This document shows, piece after piece, positions 7,450 through 16,435 of a stretch of DNA of 64,000 bases. The position numbers and the translations under genes are program-made. How positions within the stretch are numbered: the first letter of the stretch is position 1; each line of letters begins with the position of its first letter. The notes beneath the pieces were generated by a model. It did no database searches, was not told where the DNA came from, and saw only the letters and a program-made list of their open reading frames with translations. Origin of the DNA: Alcaligenes faecalis (lineage in GTDB: Bacteria; Pseudomonadota; Gammaproteobacteria; Burkholderiales; Burkholderiaceae_B); NCBI RefSeq assembly GCF_005311025.1, contig NZ_CP031747.1, positions 2,416,954-2,480,953 of the forward strand, in the 5' to 3' direction.

Positions 7450-8926
7450 TGTTGAGCCTGATGTTCTGCGCCAAGTAGCAAAGGTCCGTTGTCAGGACGA
7501 GGGGCTTTTCTTTGCCCGGTACTTCTTCAAGCAGCGCACCGGTGGAAAGATGATCGTGGCTCCGCACCATAAGGTGATCCAGCAAACGCTTGATCGTGTG
7601 GTGGCTGGTGAGATTACACGCCTGATCATCAATGTCCCCCCTGGGTACACCAAGACCGAGCTGGCAACGATCAACATGATCGGGCGAGGCCTGGCGCTGA
7701 ACAATCGCGCCCGGTTCATGCACCTGTCTTACTCGCACAATCTGGCGCTACTGAACTCCAGTACTGCGCGGGGGATTGTGAAGTCACAGGCTTACCAAGG
7801 CATGTGGCCCATGGTGCTGCGCGACGACGCCGATAGCAAAGCCATGTGGTGGACTGAGCACGGCGGTGGCGTGTATGCGTCGTCTGCTGCCGGTCAGGTC
7901 ACTGGCTTTCGGGCTGGGCATATGGAACCAGGCTGGCAGGGGGCGCTGATCATTGACGACCCGGTCAAGCCTGATGATGCATACAGCGACACGGTGCGCG
8001 GCGGCATTAACGACCGATTCAATGAAACGATTAAATCACGGCTGGCGATTGAAACCACGCCGATGATCGTGATCATGCAGCGGATTCACTACCAGGACCT
8101 GAGCGGCTACTTGCTGCGTGGCGGGTCTGGGGAAAAGTGGCACCACCTTAACTTGCCGGTGATCATCGACAACAGCCTGCCGTACCCGGAAGAGAACACG
8201 CACGGCATCCCGATTGACCACGGCCTACCCGATGGCTGGCTCTGGCCCTTCAAGCACAACGAGTCGCACCGGACGGCGCTGTTTTCTCACCGGCGAACCG
8301 CAGAGGCGCAGTACATGCAGCGTCCGCGCCGATTCAATGCCGAGGGGGCGCTGTGGACTGAGGCACTGATTACAGCGGCCCATGCTCTACAGATCCGGCA
8401 TGAGTTGGTACGCACGGTGGTGGCGGTTGATCCGGCCACTACGGCGAGCGACGAAAGCGACGAGACCGGCATTGTGGCCGCCAGCTCCTACGGGGCAGGC
8501 GACAACCGCCAGTATTCGGTAGATGGTGACTACAGCGGTAAGTACAGCCCGAACGGCTGGGCGCAGAAGGCCATTGGTGCATACGAGCAGCACAATGCCG
8601 ATGCCATCGTCATCGAGACGAACCAGGGCGGCGACATGGCTGAGTCCACGCTGAGGAATGCTGGATTCAAGGGCCGCATCGTGCGTGTCCATGCCAGCAA
8701 GGGTAAGTTTGCCCGAGCTGAGCCAATCTCAGCCCTCTATGAGCAGGGGCGGGTCGCGCACAAAGGCGCTCTGTACCTACTCGAAAACCAACTTATGGAA
8801 TATGTGCCAGCAACGGCCAAGAAATCGCCTGACCGGCTTGACGCCATGGTCTGGGCGCTGACTGAGCTGGGCGGCACGCAAGCCGTGGGCCTGATGATTC
8901 CAAAGCGCCTACTTCAAGGCAGATAA
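7439..8926 (+). CDS. Terminase large subunit
   Basis: A 495-residue packaging motor. The N-terminal ATPase has a Walker-A-like VPPGYTKTE (about residues 66-74) and Walker B ALIIDDP; the C-terminal RNase-H-like nuclease begins VVAVDPATT with acidic residues after it (SDESDETG) and a later DAMVWALTEL block near the C terminus. It cuts concatemeric DNA and drives it through the portal. The ATG at 7439 is chosen because the first 13 residues of the longer frame overlap the small subunit gene heavily. Confidence 0.92.
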   Translation: MSTDVEPDVLRQVAKVRCQDEGLFFARYFFKQRTGGKMIVAPHHKVIQQTLDRVVAGEITRLIINVPPGYTKTELATINMIGRGLALNNRARFMHLSYSHNLALLNSSTARGIVKSQAYQGMWPMVLRDDADSKAMWWTEHGGGVYASSAAGQVTGFRAGHMEPGWQGALIIDDPVKPDDAYSDTVRGGINDRFNETIKSRLAIETTPMIVIMQRIHYQDLSGYLLRGGSGEKWHHLNLPVIIDNSLPYPEENTHGIPIDHGLPDGWLWPFKHNESHRTALFSHRRTAEAQYMQRPRRFNAEGALWTEALITAAHALQIRHELVRTVVAVDPATTASDESDETGIVAASSYGAGDNRQYSVDGDYSGKYSPNGWAQKAIGAYEQHNADAIVIETNQGGDMAESTLRNAGFKGRIVRVHASKGKFARAEPISALYEQGRVAHKGALYLLENQLMEYVPATAKKSPDRLDAMVWALTELGGTQAVGLMIPKRLLQGR

Positions 8927-9151
8927 ATGGCAATTTTCAATGTTTCAGCGCGAGACGGCAGCGTTTCGCTGGTTATCCGTGCGCGCTGCATGTCCTGTGC
9001 GCGGCAATTGGCGGCGGATCGGTCGCCTGTGCATGAAAAGCGCTTGTGGCGTGATCCGGAGATGTCCAGTGTTGAACTGGTCGGCCATCCGGAGCGTCTG
9101 GGCTATTTCAGCGAAGGCATGAACGGGATACTTAAGCGGATTACGACATGA
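8927..9151 (+). CDS. Small hypothetical protein between terminase and portal
   Basis: A 74-residue protein beginning on the base after the TerL stop and ending with a 4-base overlap with the portal start (ATGA). It has a CMSC pair near residues 21-24 and a basic/acidic C terminus. Position resembles small head-tail joining or gpW-like genes, but no sequence motif supports that. The tight fit between two certain genes is the main evidence. Confidence 0.65.
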   Translation: MAIFNVSARDGSVSLVIRARCMSCARQLAADRSPVHEKRLWRDPEMSSVELVGHPERLGYFSEGMNGILKRITT

Positions 9152-10518
9152 CGGCAAGCAATCTACAGCTGGCGGTGAACCATGCTATGCATGATGCCGC
9201 GTTGGCGCGTGCCCGCATGAACCTGCTCAATCCTTTGGGTATGGGGCTGGACGATAAGCGGGCTGCTGCCTGGTGTGAGTACGGCTTTAAACAGAACCTG
9301 GACTTCCATGATTTCTACAAGCTGTATCGCCGCAATGGTTTGGCCAGCGGCGCGGTAGAGAAGTTGGCAGGGACTTGCTGGAAAACAAATCCTTGGGTGA
9401 TAGAAGGTGACGAAGAGGATGAGTCCCGCAAAGAGACGGGCTGGGAAACGAAAGCAAAGCGAGTTCTGACGGCCCGGTTGTGGCGTCGGTTTCGTGAGGC
9501 TGATGCCCGGCGCTTGGTAGGCCGGTACTCGGGCCTTGTGTTGCGGGTCAAGGACAGCGGCAAATGGCATGAGCCAGTGAAGGGCGGCTCCAAGGCCCTA
9601 GTCGATGTGGTGCCTGTGTGGGCTGCAACGCTACGGGTGTCTGAGTGGAATACCGATCTGGCGTCAGAGAATTACGGCAAGCCCGAGTACTGGAGCTATG
9701 TAGAGCAGAGCACAAACGGGCAGCCTGGTCGAAACATCAAGATTCATCCTGACCGCGTGTTCATACTGGGCGACTACTCCGGCGACGCCATCGGCTTTCT
9801 TGAGCCTGTCTATAACAACTTCGTGTCGCTGGAGAAAGTGGAGGGCGGCTCGGGTGAGTCATTTCTGAAGAATGCAGCCCGCCAGCTCAACGTCAATTTC
9901 GACAAAGAGATCAACTTCGATAATCTCGCCTCCTTATACGGGGTGAAGCCTGAAGAGTTGCGCGAGGCAATGAACGAAGCCGCGGTGGAAATGAACCGCG
10001 CTAACGACGTGCTGTTGAACACTCAGGGCGCAACAGTCACTCCGCTGGTTTCTACAGTTCCCGATCCCAGCCCCACCTACAACATCAACCTGCAGACCAT
10101 TTCAGCCGGTCTGGATATCCCAAGCCGCGTGCTTGTTGGCAATCAGCAGGGGGAACGAGCCAGCACCGAGGACCTGAAGTTCTTCTACGCACGCTGTCAG
10201 TCACGCCGCATGGATCTGTCTTTTGAGATCGAGGATTTGGTTGACCACTTGGTGCGCATTGGTGTGCTGGATGCCACAGGCGAAAAGACGGTCATGTGGG
10301 ATGACCTCACAGAGCAGACCTTTGCCGAGCGGCTGGATAACGCCGCGAAGATGAGCACGATCAACCAGACCGCTTTGGCGACGGGTGAAGAGGTGTTCGG
10401 CAACGACGAGATACGGGTTGCTGGTGGCTTTGATCCTAAAGACAGCGAGCCGTTAGATGAAGGCGACGATAAGGACGAGGATGGCGACGAAACCGAAACC
10501 CCCGATCCTACCCCGTGA
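9148..10518 (+). CDS. Portal protein (DUF1073 type)
   Basis: A 456-residue portal of the DUF1073 type. Features: an N-terminal DFHDFYKLYRRNGLA region, a conserved RRFREADARRLVGRYSGLVL block (about residues 112-131), a PDRVFILGDYSG segment, a helical LEKVEGGSGES region, and an IPSRVLVGNQQGERAST motif (about 324-340). The C terminus is extremely acidic (residues 430-456, Asp/Glu-rich). It forms the dodecameric DNA channel at one capsid vertex. It overlaps the previous gene by 4 bases and the head morphogenesis gene by 38. Confidence 0.88.
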   Translation: MTASNLQLAVNHAMHDAALARARMNLLNPLGMGLDDKRAAAWCEYGFKQNLDFHDFYKLYRRNGLASGAVEKLAGTCWKTNPWVIEGDEEDESRKETGWETKAKRVLTARLWRRFREADARRLVGRYSGLVLRVKDSGKWHEPVKGGSKALVDVVPVWAATLRVSEWNTDLASENYGKPEYWSYVEQSTNGQPGRNIKIHPDRVFILGDYSGDAIGFLEPVYNNFVSLEKVEGGSGESFLKNAARQLNVNFDKEINFDNLASLYGVKPEELREAMNEAAVEMNRANDVLLNTQGATVTPLVSTVPDPSPTYNINLQTISAGLDIPSRVLVGNQQGERASTEDLKFFYARCQSRRMDLSFEIEDLVDHLVRIGVLDATGEKTVMWDDLTEQTFAERLDNAAKMSTINQTALATGEEVFGNDEIRVAGGFDPKDSEPLDEGDDKDEDGDETETPDPTP

Positions 10519-11410
10519 CCTGCGTGACCCGACTGGCGTAGATATGCTGGAACGACGCGCAATGCGGGACTTCAATGTGCGCATCAAGAAGGTAGCCAAG
10601 GCTTACCGCGCTGCGCTGGATGAAATACCAGCTGAGCCAGTGATTAACCGGCGCTACCAGTTTCGGCTGGATACGTATCTGTTGCGCACATTACTGGCAA
10701 GGCTGGATGCAATCGTTGCCGAGATTCTGCTGGAAGGGGGCGACGAGAATATCTGGCTCTTTGACCGGTACGTCGAGGTCGCGGCCACGCGCGGCACGGC
10801 CCAGGTGTTCGCCAATCTGTCTCAGCAGTCCGCAGCGTACAGGGGCGGGCGCATCTCATTGCAAGAGGTTCTACGCAGTGAGCCGCATCGCCGCCGTATG
10901 GCATTGCTCAGTGCTCGGGTAGCAGAAGAAATGAAGGGCGTTGTCGGAGATGTGAAGGCGAACATGACTCGTGTGCTGACTGATGGCATAGGGCGCGGCC
11001 TGAACCCCAGAGAGGTGGCAAAGAACCTGACCGCCCAGGCCGGTATTGAAACACGGCGGGCGCATCGGGTTGCACGCACTGAAATCACCACAGCGCTCAG
11101 GCGTGCCAAGTGGGACGAGGCCAGCGATGCAGAACAGGATTACGGCTTGCAGACCAAAGAGCTTCACTTGTCTGCGCTGAGCCCCACAACACGGGCTACG
11201 CACGCAGCCCGGCACGGAAAGCTATTCACGCGGGACCAGGCACAGGACTGGTGGAGCCAGAACGGGAACAGTGTGAATTGCAAGTGCACGACAGTGAGCG
11301 TGATGGTCGATGACGAGGGGAAACCGGTTGTGCCTTCGATCATTCAACGTGCGCAGAAAGCAAAAACCAATATGGAGAAACGAGGCTATGCCTGGTCAGA
11401 CACAGAATAG
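10481..11410 (+). CDS. Head morphogenesis protein (Mu gpF-like)
   Basis: A 309-residue minor head protein of the phage Mu gpF family. The C-terminal domain has RVARTEITTALRRAKWDEA (the conserved ARTE block), then H-AARHGK and CKC near residue 277. gpF-like proteins help assemble the head around the portal and may be carried inside. AAGGA at 10471-10475 supports the ATG at 10481. The gene starts inside the portal gene and its end overlaps the next gene by 23 bases. Confidence 0.85.
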   Translation: MATKPKPPILPRDLRDPTGVDMLERRAMRDFNVRIKKVAKAYRAALDEIPAEPVINRRYQFRLDTYLLRTLLARLDAIVAEILLEGGDENIWLFDRYVEVAATRGTAQVFANLSQQSAAYRGGRISLQEVLRSEPHRRRMALLSARVAEEMKGVVGDVKANMTRVLTDGIGRGLNPREVAKNLTAQAGIETRRAHRVARTEITTALRRAKWDEASDAEQDYGLQTKELHLSALSPTTRATHAARHGKLFTRDQAQDWWSQNGNSVNCKCTTVSVMVDDEGKPVVPSIIQRAQKAKTNMEKRGYAWSDTE

Positions 11411-12701
11411 CGGGCCGATGCAGGTCAATGTGACCACGCAGGTCAACAGTCAGCAGATCCGCAAGGTGACGCATAACAATCGTGAGCATTGGGTTCTGCC
11501 CAGCTACACGCTGCCAGCCAACGTGGTCATGAACGGTGGTTTGTACCCGGCCAGTGAGATTGATGCCCACTATCAGGGGCTGGAAGGAACGCTGGCGCCG
11601 CTGGGGCATCCGCAGGTGGACGGTCAGTTCGTGTCGGCTTTTAGCCCCGAGGGCATCAACGTTGGCCATGTAGGCGCATTCAACCGTAACGTGAAAAAGT
11701 CCGGCAACCGCATCTACTTGGAGAAGTGGGTAGATGTAGAGGTTGCACAGCGCACCGAGGAAGGCCGAGCCTTGCTTGAGCGTGTGGAAGCCCTAGAACG
11801 TGGCGATGATGTGCCGCCGATCCACACCAGCGTGGCAGTGTTTCTGGATCGCCTGGAGGCGAACGAAGAACAGAAAGCGGCCGGCGCGGAGTGGGTCGCC
11901 AAGATCAAGAGCATGGACCACGACGCCATTCTTATGGATGAGGTGGGGGCGGCAACGCCGGAGCAGGGCGTTGGCCTCATGGTCAATGCGGACCAAGCCA
12001 AGCCCTTACAGGCCAATTCTGGCGCGTTGGTGGGCGAATCCTTCCGGGAGCGCGAGCAACGCCTGGACCGAGCCGCCAAAGAGCGTTTCGCTCAAGGCAC
12101 TGACGAATATGCCTGGGTTGCCGACTTCACGGACAGCCAAGCCATCATCGTGCGTAATGGTGGCGCTGCTGAGGTTTATGGATACAAGACCGAGGCCGGG
12201 AAGATCGTCTTTGACGACACCGGCGCGGCTGTTGTGCGCCAAGAGTCCTGGGTGGCGGTAGTCGCCAATAGCATCAAGAAAGGCGCGCAGAAGATTTTTA
12301 CCCCGCAGGCCCGGCCTGCAGTCAACAACAAGGAGGGCGAAATGCCTTTAACCCCTGATGAACGGGCCGATTTGGTGAAAGATTTCGGTGCCGCTGTTAC
12401 TCCCATCGTGAATGCTGCGGTGGCTGAGGCGATCAAGCCTATTGCCGATAAGGTGGATGGCCTCGAAGCAAACCAGAAAACCATTGTGGATACGGTTACC
12501 GCTAACGCCAAGGCCGAAGAAGCCGACAAGCGTAAGGCTGTGGCTGCCGTACATGGCGATATTGTGGCCAACGCGCTGTCCGGTGAAGCCCTGGATGCCA
12601 TGCATAAGTCCCTGGGCACTGCTGCACCGCTGGGTGCCGGCCATATCGAAACTAACAGCAACGCACTGACCGCTGATGTCACTGCGCTGCCAAAGGAGTA
12701 A
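11388..12701 (+). CDS. DUF2213 phage structural protein (protease/scaffold candidate)
   Basis: A 437-residue protein of the DUF2213 type. Residues 1-230 carry a conserved domain with HWVLPSYTLPANVVMNGGLYP, a GHP motif (about residue 68), GHVGAFNR and an IHTSVAV block. The C-terminal third (310-437) is Ala/Glu/Lys-rich and helical. DUF2213 lies where prohead protease plus scaffold usually sit, and GHP ... IHTSV could hold catalytic residues, but that role is inferred. The start at 11388 is chosen over the longer frame (11310) because it lies near the end of the preceding gene. Confidence 0.75.
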   Translation: MPGQTQNSGPMQVNVTTQVNSQQIRKVTHNNREHWVLPSYTLPANVVMNGGLYPASEIDAHYQGLEGTLAPLGHPQVDGQFVSAFSPEGINVGHVGAFNRNVKKSGNRIYLEKWVDVEVAQRTEEGRALLERVEALERGDDVPPIHTSVAVFLDRLEANEEQKAAGAEWVAKIKSMDHDAILMDEVGAATPEQGVGLMVNADQAKPLQANSGALVGESFREREQRLDRAAKERFAQGTDEYAWVADFTDSQAIIVRNGGAAEVYGYKTEAGKIVFDDTGAAVVRQESWVAVVANSIKKGAQKIFTPQARPAVNNKEGEMPLTPDERADLVKDFGAAVTPIVNAAVAEAIKPIADKVDGLEANQKTIVDTVTANAKAEEADKRKAVAAVHGDIVANALSGEALDAMHKSLGTAAPLGAGHIETNSNALTADVTALPKE

Positions 12702-12704
12702 GAC

Positions 12705-13148
12705 ATGAGCCGATACCGCCGTGTAAATATCGATGGCAAGTCCATCACTGAAACCCGTGTGGCTGCCGCTGCGCTGTTGTCTGGCACGTTCGCCGTCATT
12801 GATGCCGATGACAAGTTCGCCCAGGCTACTGCCGCAGTCGGTCGCGTTTACGTCATCAACTGCGCCTATCACCAAGGCCTGAATATCCGCGACGCTGTGC
12901 CCGTTGGCGATTCCGCTGTTGGCGATTACGTCGAAGAGGGGCGTGAGCTGGCTGTCCTGTGTCCTGCCGGTGCCTACAAAAAGGATTCGCCCATCAAGAT
13001 CGGCGCGAATGGACAAGGCGCTTTGGCTACCGACGACACCGACACCGTGATTGGCTACAGCCAAGACGAAGTGACGCTGACCGCCGCTGACTTCATCCGC
13101 GTGCGCATGCGTGTCGGCACTGTGGCTGCTGCAACCATTGAGCCATAA
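12705..13148 (+). CDS. Head decoration protein candidate
   Basis: A 147-residue Ala/Val-rich protein with beta-rich pattern and no membrane segment. AAGGAG lies 6 bases before the ATG and the gene is directly before the capsid gene, 12 bp away. Size and position match capsid decoration or stabilisation proteins (DUF2190-like or gpD-like). No family motif is certain. Confidence 0.7.
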   Translation: MSRYRRVNIDGKSITETRVAAAALLSGTFAVIDADDKFAQATAAVGRVYVINCAYHQGLNIRDAVPVGDSAVGDYVEEGRELAVLCPAGAYKKDSPIKIGANGQGALATDDTDTVIGYSQDEVTLTAADFIRVRMRVGTVAAATIEP

Positions 13149-13160
13149 CAGGAGAAACAC

Positions 13161-14252
13161 ATGTTTTTTACCCAATCGGCTATTGCCGCCCATCCTCGAT
13201 TGATGGGGCACCTCCAGGCGTTGCAAGCCAATCGCAATATCTGGAACAACCAAGACGCGGCCTTGCTGGCAGCAAACCGTGCCGTGATGACGCCGGAAAT
13301 GCTGCAGGCCAACGCGCTTGCAGGCCTGGGCCGTGAGTTCTGGCAGGAAGTAGACAATCAGATCGTCTCTTACCGTGACCAAGAAACCGGCATGGAAATT
13401 GTCAACGACCTGCTGGCCGTACAGACCGTGTTGGATATTGGCAAGACGGTGAAGTCGTACAACATCGCTGGCGATATCGCTGATGATGTGTCGATCAGTA
13501 TCGACGGCCAGGCACCGTACTCATTCGATCACACTGAATACGACAACGATGGTGACCCGGTGCCAATCTTCACGGCAGGTTACGGCGTGAACTGGCGCCA
13601 CGATGCTGGTCTGCGTACCGTTGGCATCGACCTGGTGCTGGACTCCCAAGCCGCCAAGCTGCGCAAGTTCTACAAAAGCATCGTCAGCTATGTGCTGAGC
13701 GGCTCCGAGCGAATCCGCGTTGACGGCAAGCCCGGTCAAGGCCTGAAGAACCACCGCAATACGATCAAGCTGAACCTGGGCAGCGGTGCCGGTGGCGCGA
13801 ATATCGACCTGACTACGGCCACGCCGCAGCAGATCATTGAGTTCTTCACCAAGGGCGCATTCGCTCAAGCAGCGCGCAACAATAAGGTCGAGGCCTACGA
13901 TGTGCTGTGGGTGTCGCCCGAGATCTGGGCCAACCTGTCTCAGCCGTACCTGATTCAACTGGGTGCTGGTGGCGGTACTGTTGCTGGCTCCGTGTTGGAC
14001 GCCGTCAAGAGCTTCATCCCCGCCCGCTCGATCCGTCAGACGTTTGCATTGTCCGGCAACGAGTTCATCGCCTACCAGCGCCGCCAAGACGTTGTTTCCC
14101 CTCTGGTCGGTATGGCAGTTGGCACCGTGCCGCTGCTGCGCCTGCGCCCACAGGACAACCATAATTTCCAGATCATGTCGGCCATGGGCTTACAGATCAA
14201 GCGCGACGGTGATGGAAAATCCGGCGTGCTGTACGGCGCGGACCTGAGCTAA
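13161..14252 (+). CDS. Major capsid protein
   Basis: A 363-residue protein, the right size and place for a capsid subunit with no separate delta domain. Visible blocks: an N-terminal helix region with QANALAGLGREFWQEVDNQ, then IVSYRDQETGMEIVNDLL, a central beta region TAGYGVNWRHDAGL, and a C terminus with RLRPQDNHNFQIMSAMGLQ. It resembles DUF2184/DUF6260-type capsids; the exact family needs a profile search. CAGGAGAAACAC precedes the ATG, a strong site as expected for the most abundant virion protein. Confidence 0.82.
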   Translation: MFFTQSAIAAHPRLMGHLQALQANRNIWNNQDAALLAANRAVMTPEMLQANALAGLGREFWQEVDNQIVSYRDQETGMEIVNDLLAVQTVLDIGKTVKSYNIAGDIADDVSISIDGQAPYSFDHTEYDNDGDPVPIFTAGYGVNWRHDAGLRTVGIDLVLDSQAAKLRKFYKSIVSYVLSGSERIRVDGKPGQGLKNHRNTIKLNLGSGAGGANIDLTTATPQQIIEFFTKGAFAQAARNNKVEAYDVLWVSPEIWANLSQPYLIQLGAGGGTVAGSVLDAVKSFIPARSIRQTFALSGNEFIAYQRRQDVVSPLVGMAVGTVPLLRLRPQDNHNFQIMSAMGLQIKRDGDGKSGVLYGADLS

Positions 14253-14262
14253 GGAGATGGGA

Positions 14263-14631
14263 ATGGCGAAATATCAAGTCGTTCGTGCTTGGCATGGGGT
14301 ATCCGTTGGTCAAGTAGTAGAGATGGAGAAGGTGCACCCATCTCTCAAGGCCAACGTCATCCCGTTGACTCAAGCTGCTCCTGTCTCCGACGAGGCCGGT
14401 GATCTACTGAAACAGGCCAAGGCGGAAATTGATGCGATGCGCGAACGCGCCCAAGCCGAGCTGGCGCAACGCGTGGAAGAAGCCAAGCAGGAGACTCAGG
14501 CCGAGGCGGACCGCATTATCAGTGAAGCAACAGCCGAAGCTGAGCGTATCAAGCAAGACGCACAGCAGAAGGCCGGGGAGCTGACGCCAGCAACGCCAGA
14601 TGCGGGCAGTAAGCAGACGAAAGCTAAGTAA
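14263..14631 (+). CDS. Coiled-coil phage protein
   Basis: A 122-residue protein. Residues 1-35 may be a small beta domain (YQVVRAWHGVSVGQVVEME); residues 45-105 form a long Ala/Glu/Gln/Lys coiled coil (ERAQAELAQRVEEAKQE). AAGGAG at 14251-14256 sits right next to an in-frame ATG at 14257, so the ATG at 14263 is the better start. Possible head or connector accessory factor. A terminator hairpin follows directly. Confidence 0.7.
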   Translation: MAKYQVVRAWHGVSVGQVVEMEKVHPSLKANVIPLTQAAPVSDEAGDLLKQAKAEIDAMRERAQAELAQRVEEAKQETQAEADRIISEATAEAERIKQDAQQKAGELTPATPDAGSKQTKAK

Positions 14632-14653
14632 CCGCCATCCAGGCGGTTTTTTT
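14632..14653 (+). terminator. Intrinsic terminator after head genes
   Basis: CCGCC (14632-14636), loop ATCCA, GGCGG (14642-14646), then seven T. It separates the head operon from the KilA-N gene. Confidence 0.8.
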
Positions 14654-14741
14654 ATGCCCGATCACTCGGGCAGACGCTTCCAAGCAACCTTAAATCGGTA
14701 GGTGCCGAGCCTGAGAGGGTGGAAGAGCTTTGAAAAGTCCG

Positions 14742-14774
14742 GGGCTGCCCATAGCGGGCGGCCCTTTTCTTTTC
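14742..14774 (+). terminator. Second hairpin with T-rich tail before the KilA-N gene
   Basis: A nine-base stem GGGCTGCCC (14742-14750) with GGGCGGCCC (14756-14764), one T-G wobble, loop ATAGC, then TTTTCTTTT. It lies only 11 bases before the KilA-N start codon, so it could affect that leader as well as end transcription. Confidence 0.65.
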
Positions 14775-14784
14775 GGAGAACGAA

Positions 14785-15270
14785 ATGAGTTCGCTGACAA
14801 TCATCGATACAGTTATTCAGCAGGATGGAGACGGCCGGTATAGCTTGAACGATCTGCACCGTGCATCCGGTGGCAGCCCTAAGCACCGGCCTGGGCAGTT
14901 TATGCGGCTGGACGCCACCAAGTTGCTTGCCAAGGAAATTCAGTGCGCAGATCAGCGCAGTGCATTTCACGTCGTTAATGGCGGCCCATTGCGCGGCACG
15001 TATGTGTGTAAGGAGCTTGTTTACGCCTACGCAATGTGGATCAGCCCTGCGTTCTGCTTGAAAGTAATTCGTGCATACGATCAGGCGCAGACCAATGCTA
15101 TGGGAGCCTATCGGCAGCTTCAAGCTCTGATCGCAGAAGAGGTTTCGACGCAAGTCCGAGCCTCCTTCGGATCCCGCTTGATGCTTGAGCGAAAACGGGC
15201 TATCCCCGAGCTGCAAAAGCGGCGCGAACGGCTGGAGCATGAAATCCAGCCATCTTTAACACTCAACTGA
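14785..15270 (+). CDS. KilA-N domain protein (moron)
   Basis: A 161-residue KilA-N family protein. The domain fills residues 5-110: YSLNDLHRASGG, PGQFMRLDATKLLAKE, GGPLRGTYVCKELVYAYAMWISPAFCLKVIRAYD. The rest is a basic coiled tail. KilA-N proteins bind nucleic acid and are often phage regulators, antirepressors or cargo. GGAG about 7 bases upstream is the ribosome site. It is flanked by terminator hairpins on both sides and interrupts the capsid-to-connector order, both signs of an inserted independently expressed gene. Confidence 0.85.
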   Translation: MSSLTIIDTVIQQDGDGRYSLNDLHRASGGSPKHRPGQFMRLDATKLLAKEIQCADQRSAFHVVNGGPLRGTYVCKELVYAYAMWISPAFCLKVIRAYDQAQTNAMGAYRQLQALIAEEVSTQVRASFGSRLMLERKRAIPELQKRRERLEHEIQPSLTLN

Positions 15271-15297
15271 CCCGGCCAAGCGCCGGGTTTTCTTTTT
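15270..15297 (+). terminator. Intrinsic terminator after the KilA-N gene
   Basis: Perfect 7-bp stem ACCCGGC (15270-15276) / GCCGGGT (15282-15288), loop CAAGC, then TTTCTTTTTT. A run of seven G follows and serves as the ribosome site of the next gene. Confidence 0.85.
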
Positions 15298-15309
15298 TGG
15301 GGGGGCCAC

Positions 15310-15711
15310 ATGATCACCGCTGAGCAAGCCCAGCAATATCTGACCAGCCAAGGGATCAGCAAAGTCCCTGATTTCATCTTGGCTGCTTGGATTGAGTTGG
15401 TCAACAGCATCCAAGGATGCCTGGACGAGCATTACACGCCAACTGTAGCGCTGCTGATTCAGTCCTACTTATTGGCCCTTATGGCTTACGGACAGGGTGA
15501 TAAGTACATCAGTAGCCAAACTGGCTCGAGCGGCGCTTCCCGTTCCTTCCGATATCAAGGCTTTGCCGACCGGTGGCGCGGGATGCTTGGGTTGCTGCGC
15601 GGCCTCGACAAGCATGGCTGCGCCACCGGACTGATTCCGCCTGATCCGACTGTCCAGGCTCATGGTGGCCTGTGGATTGCCAAGGGTGGCTGTCATTCTG
15701 GGGGGCGTTGA
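15310..15711 (+). CDS. Head-tail connector / adaptor candidate
   Basis: A 133-residue protein, helical in the first 80 residues (ITAEQAQQYLTSQGI, DFILAAWIELVNSI). This is the usual first gene of the connector block after the capsid, where gp6-like adaptors sit. The segment GQGDKYISSQTGSSGASRSFRY resembles DUF7370-type adaptors I have seen, but the family is uncertain. It overlaps the next start by one base (TGATG). Confidence 0.7.
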   Translation: MITAEQAQQYLTSQGISKVPDFILAAWIELVNSIQGCLDEHYTPTVALLIQSYLLALMAYGQGDKYISSQTGSSGASRSFRYQGFADRWRGMLGLLRGLDKHGCATGLIPPDPTVQAHGGLWIAKGGCHSGGR

Positions 15712-16028
15712 TGAGCGAAACAGCTAACTGGAGCTATACCAACACCGCCACCGTGAAGCCCTATATAGGCACGGACGAGTGGGGCGGCAGCAAATACGGT
15801 GAGCCATACGAGATCGCCTGCACCTGGGCAGCCAAGTCAGAACAGATGCGGGATTCGCTGGGGGCGGAGTTTGTTACGCGCAATCAGATCTACACCGAGG
15901 ACAAACGCCCTCGCTTTCTGGACCTGATTCAACTCAATGGCTCGACTGAATGGCAGGAAATCCGAGCAGTAACAGGCTGGGATATGTCTTTTTTCGACGA
16001 AGAGCCTGACTTTCTACTGGTGACGTGA
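15711..16028 (+). CDS. Head closure / head-tail joining candidate
   Basis: A 105-residue beta-rich protein (TATVKPYIGTDEWGGSKYG, CTWAAKSEQMRDS, EFVTRNQIYTE). Size, position after the adaptor and strand pattern fit a head-closure (stopper) protein. The ATG at 15711 overlaps the previous stop; the longer frame from 15672 lies inside the upstream gene. Its stop overlaps the next ATG. Confidence 0.68.
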   Translation: MSETANWSYTNTATVKPYIGTDEWGGSKYGEPYEIACTWAAKSEQMRDSLGAEFVTRNQIYTEDKRPRFLDLIQLNGSTEWQEIRAVTGWDMSFFDEEPDFLLVT

Positions 16029-16435
16029 TGGCAGTCCGAGGAATCAAGCAGGTCAAGAACAATATGCGCAAGCTCCAGGCCGAGATCCAAGGGCGTCGAA
16101 CAGAGGCTGCCGTATATGCGGTCCTGTCTCAAGGGGGCGCGGCTGCCGCCACGATGACTCCGGTGGATACCAGCACCCTGATCAACAGCCACTTCGTGGA
16201 AATCAAAGCCGATGGCGACAAGGTGACGGGCCGAAACGGCTACAGCGCCGAGTATGCCGCTGCTGTTCATTCCGCGCCTGGTGTGCTCAAGGGCCAGGAG
16301 CGTCCCGGAAACCGGGGTCAGTATTGGGACCCGGACGGCGAGCCGCACTTTTTGACGGCAGGCTTTGACCAGATAGCCGCAGATGTGCCGCGCATTTTAA
16401 GGAACGCATACCGTGCTTTTGATCGACGTTCGTAA
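16028..16435 (+). CDS. Tail-completion protein, HK97 gp10-like
   Basis: A 135-residue basic protein. The pattern RRTEAAVYAVLSQGGAAAATMTPVDTSTLINSHF followed by SAEYAAAVHSAPGV matches the HK97 gp10-like neck/tail-completion fold: an N-terminal helix, a 'TPVDTGxLxxS' block, and a 'YA.YVH' block. It joins heads to tails. The end overlaps the next gene by 23 bases. Confidence 0.75.
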   Translation: MAVRGIKQVKNNMRKLQAEIQGRRTEAAVYAVLSQGGAAAATMTPVDTSTLINSHFVEIKADGDKVTGRNGYSAEYAAAVHSAPGVLKGQERPGNRGQYWDPDGEPHFLTAGFDQIAADVPRILRNAYRAFDRRS

